DNA of 64,000 nucleotides from Fulvivirga sp. Its GTDB lineage: Bacteria; Bacteroidota; Bacteroidia; Cytophagales; Cyclobacteriaceae. A program made the position numbers and the translations under genes. The stretch is taken from assembly GCA_028280565.1 (NCBI GenBank), contig JANQLQ010000198.1, positions 1-64,000 of the forward strand. Reading direction: 5' to 3'. Shown here piece by piece: positions 62,471 through 64,000 of the stretch (positions within the stretch are counted from its first letter, which is position 1; the number at the start of each line of letters is the position of its first letter). Below the pieces are notes generated by a model. That model had not been told where the DNA came from and searched no databases. It saw nothing but the letters and a program-made list of their open reading frames with translations.

Positions 62471-63441
62471 CTTGCCAACAAGAGATCAAAGTTGAAAAAA
62501 ATGCTAGATGTCATATCTATCATCTCCGATATAACACCTTCGTCTCGTACCTGGTGAACCTTTGTTTCAAAACTATCAGAATAACATACATTTATTTGGA
62601 GGTCCTTTATCGGTGTTTTTTCTATAATGGTTTGGAGAAAATAGGGATTGTGCGTTACGATAAAGTACTGGTTAGTTTCATCCAAAACAATTTGTCGTGC
62701 AAGATCTTGCGTGTAAAACGGGAATGTTTTTGCTTCTGGCTCCTCGAGTAACAATATGTTTCCTTCATTAGTACTTATTGCCGCGAGATAAAAAATTATT
62801 CTTTTTATGGTGTCAGAGATCGTCTCGTAAGAAAAAGATAATGTGATATCTTCATTTTCTTTGTAAAATTCGATTTTGTGCTCAACGGGTTTGATTACTA
62901 ACTTAAAACCTAAAGAGCCCACTAAGGAATAAATTTCACTTCTTAAAGCTTTATTCGTTTGTAAAACACTATCAAGATTACTGCCATAGGGTACTTCTAA
63001 TGAGCTAGAATTACTCTCTTTAAATTTAACTTCATCCAAGTACCTGTAAAATTTAATTTTTGGTAATAGCTTAATTTTACCAGGGTTGGATGATGAATCT
63101 TTCAGCGAACCATCAAAAAAATAATCTGATTTAAATGGGGTAGATTCGTTAAGGTGAGATTCAAGAGTTATTAAATCACCGGATGATACCAGCGTACTCT
63201 CGAAGGTCCCCGTTTTTACCAAAACTTCATTTCCCAAGTCAAAATCGTAGAAGAGGTCAGTAAGATTGTTATATCGAATAAAGTGTTCAAGCGCTTCATA
63301 TTCGTTCAGAAGTACAAGGGCTTCCAATAAATTCGATTTACCAGTATTGGGTTCGCCTATAAAGACATTTATCTTTTTACAGGAGATATCAATATCCCTA
63401 ATAGACTTAAAGTTTTGTATTTTTAAGTTTTCGATCATCAT
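62467..63441 (-). CDS. OLD/RecF-like AAA family ATPase
   Basis: A 324-aa ABC-type/AAA_15 ATPase of the OLD-RecF kind. IENLKIQNFKSIRDIDI is the typical start. Walker A GEPNTGKS is at residues 29-36, Walker B ILLLEEPEAKTFP near 230, and the switch His in YFIVTHNPYF. A signature-like segment LSFSYETISDTIKRIIFYLA precedes Walker B. It is translationally coupled to the TOPRIM gene, together making a split OLD nuclease. Base composition looks more AT-rich than sucB and lpd. Its ATGATG begins immediately after the sucB stop. A phage-defence role is suspected from family membership. Confidence 0.85.
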   Translation of the reverse strand: MMIENLKIQNFKSIRDIDISCKKINVFIGEPNTGKSNLLEALVLLNEYEALEHFIRYNNLTDLFYDFDLGNEVLVKTGTFESTLVSSGDLITLESHLNESTPFKSDYFFDGSLKDSSSNPGKIKLLPKIKFYRYLDEVKFKESNSSSLEVPYGSNLDSVLQTNKALRSEIYSLVGSLGFKLVIKPVEHKIEFYKENEDITLSFSYETISDTIKRIIFYLAAISTNEGNILLLEEPEAKTFPFYTQDLARQIVLDETNQYFIVTHNPYFLQTIIEKTPIKDLQINVCYSDSFETKVHQVRDEGVISEMIDMTSSIFFNFDLLLAR

Positions 63442-64000
63442 TTAAACACCCAACATAAGCCTGGCTGGATCTTCCAAAAGCTCTTTTACGCGGTACAAGA
63501 AGCTCACGGACTCCCTCCCGTCAATGATCCTGTGGTCGTAGGATAAAGCAACATACATGATGGGCCGTACCACTACTTCACCATTTTCCACTACCGGGCG
63601 TTCTACGATATTGTGCATGCCTAGGATAGCTGACTGGGGCGCATTAATGATTGGTGTGGATAACATGGACCCGAAAATACCCCCATTGGTAATGGTAAAG
63701 GTACCCCCGGTCATTTCTTCTATGGAAAGCTTGCCATCCCTTGCCTTTTTGGCTAATCTCACCACCTCGCTTTCGATGCCTTGAAAACTTAGAACCTCGG
63801 CATTGCGGATAACAGGCACCACCAGTCCTCTCGGGGAGGATACGGCAATGGAAATATCGCAGTAGTCAAAGAACACGGTCTCGTCACCATCGATCCCGGC
63901 ATTTACTGCGGGCCACTCTTGAAGTGCTTGGCAGCAGGCTTTGGTAAAGAACGACATAAAGCCGAGTCCCACGCCATGCTTTTCTTTGAATTGCTCCTTA
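63442..64000 (-). CDS. sucB: 2-oxoglutarate dehydrogenase E2 component, C-terminal part (runs off window)
   Basis: The catalytic acyltransferase domain of dihydrolipoyllysine succinyltransferase; the start lies beyond the window edge. Seen are [70 protein letters not shown] and the active-site [10 protein letters not shown] (His and Asp). The end [10 protein letters not shown] is typical of succinyl- rather than acetyltransferases. Its stop codon is directly followed by the ATPase start. It works in the TCA cycle with lpd downstream. Confidence 0.92.
   Translation of the reverse strand, partial: KEQFKEKHGVGLGFMSFFTKACCQALQEWPAVNAGIDGDETVFFDYCDISIAVSSPRGLVVPVIRNAEVLSFQGIESEVVRLAKKARDGKLSIEEMTGGTFTITNGGIFGSMLSTPIINAPQSAILGMHNIVERPVVENGEVVVRPIMYVALSYDHRIIDGRESVSFLYRVKELLEDPARLMLGV

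Noticed and set aside
1-64000. tRNA and rRNA genes
   Set aside because: Spacers were read for cloverleaf-like sequence and rRNA words; none was convincing.

Overview
The window looks like a chromosomal segment of a Bacteroidota bacterium, most likely a marine or environmental Cytophagales. The support is three SusC/SusD outer-membrane import loci, many lipoproteins, start-proximal promoter elements of the Bacteroidota type (TAnnTTTG, with TTG about 19-20 nt upstream), a eukaryote-like class Ia ribonucleotide reductase, and a GxxExxY protein. No rRNA, tRNA, CRISPR array or phage module was found. The assignment below phylum level is inference.

Layout. 1-928 is gene-free and made of dispersed repeats. 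0.9-8.6 kb holds queG, a small membrane protein, an ECF sigma factor overlapping a membrane protein (probable anti-sigma factor), a small secreted protein, ruvB, a GxxExxY protein, apbE with a methyltransferase, and a ZIP-type metal transporter. At 8.7-9.2 kb there is a one-gene InsA-like zinc-ribbon/HTH protein bracketed by iteron-like repeats. 9.3-20.7 kb is an acetate module: porin, DUF4212 small subunit, sodium/solute symporter, a transporter-histidine kinase fusion (CrbS-like), a receiver-only response regulator, acetyl-CoA synthetase, a cNMP/CBS/DUF294 protein and a DEDDh exonuclease. 20.9-22.8 kb holds frr and pyrH (minus strand) and a biotin carboxyl carrier protein. A TPP riboswitch at about 22.95-23.07 kb precedes a TonB-dependent receptor, predicted to import thiamin or a precursor. 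A repeat mosaic fills 25.6-26.6 kb, followed by nrdA and nrdB on the minus strand, a coiled-coil/winged-helix hypothetical, and rplU-rpmA.

32.8-45.6 kb carries two consecutive SusC-SusD-lipoprotein loci on the plus strand. Converging on them from the minus strand (56.9 to 45.75 kb) is a third SusC-SusD-lipoprotein set that runs, almost without gaps, into an LD-carboxypeptidase, a lipoprotein amidase, a class-A-beta-lactamase-like serine hydrolase, a DUF1611 protein and a dipeptide epimerase. I read this as one eight-gene operon for scavenging peptidoglycan-derived peptides. A divergent unknown gene at 57.1 kb, separated by three GTCAGATC repeats, may be its regulator. 58-60.4 kb has an M14-type carboxypeptidase lipoprotein and a rhomboid protease.

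The right end (60.6-64 kb, minus strand) is the 2-oxoglutarate dehydrogenase-type gene pair sucB/odhB and lpd, with a two-gene insert between them: a small OLD-like AAA ATPase and a very short TOPRIM-like protein. The insert fits the operon to the base and may be a compact defence module.

The most interesting signals are the muropeptide operon, the nested ATPase/TOPRIM pair, the InsA-like gene with 19-bp iterons, the receiver-only version of the acetate two-component system, and a family of roughly 180-200 bp palindromic elements ending in CTAGTGTTAAGTTAA.
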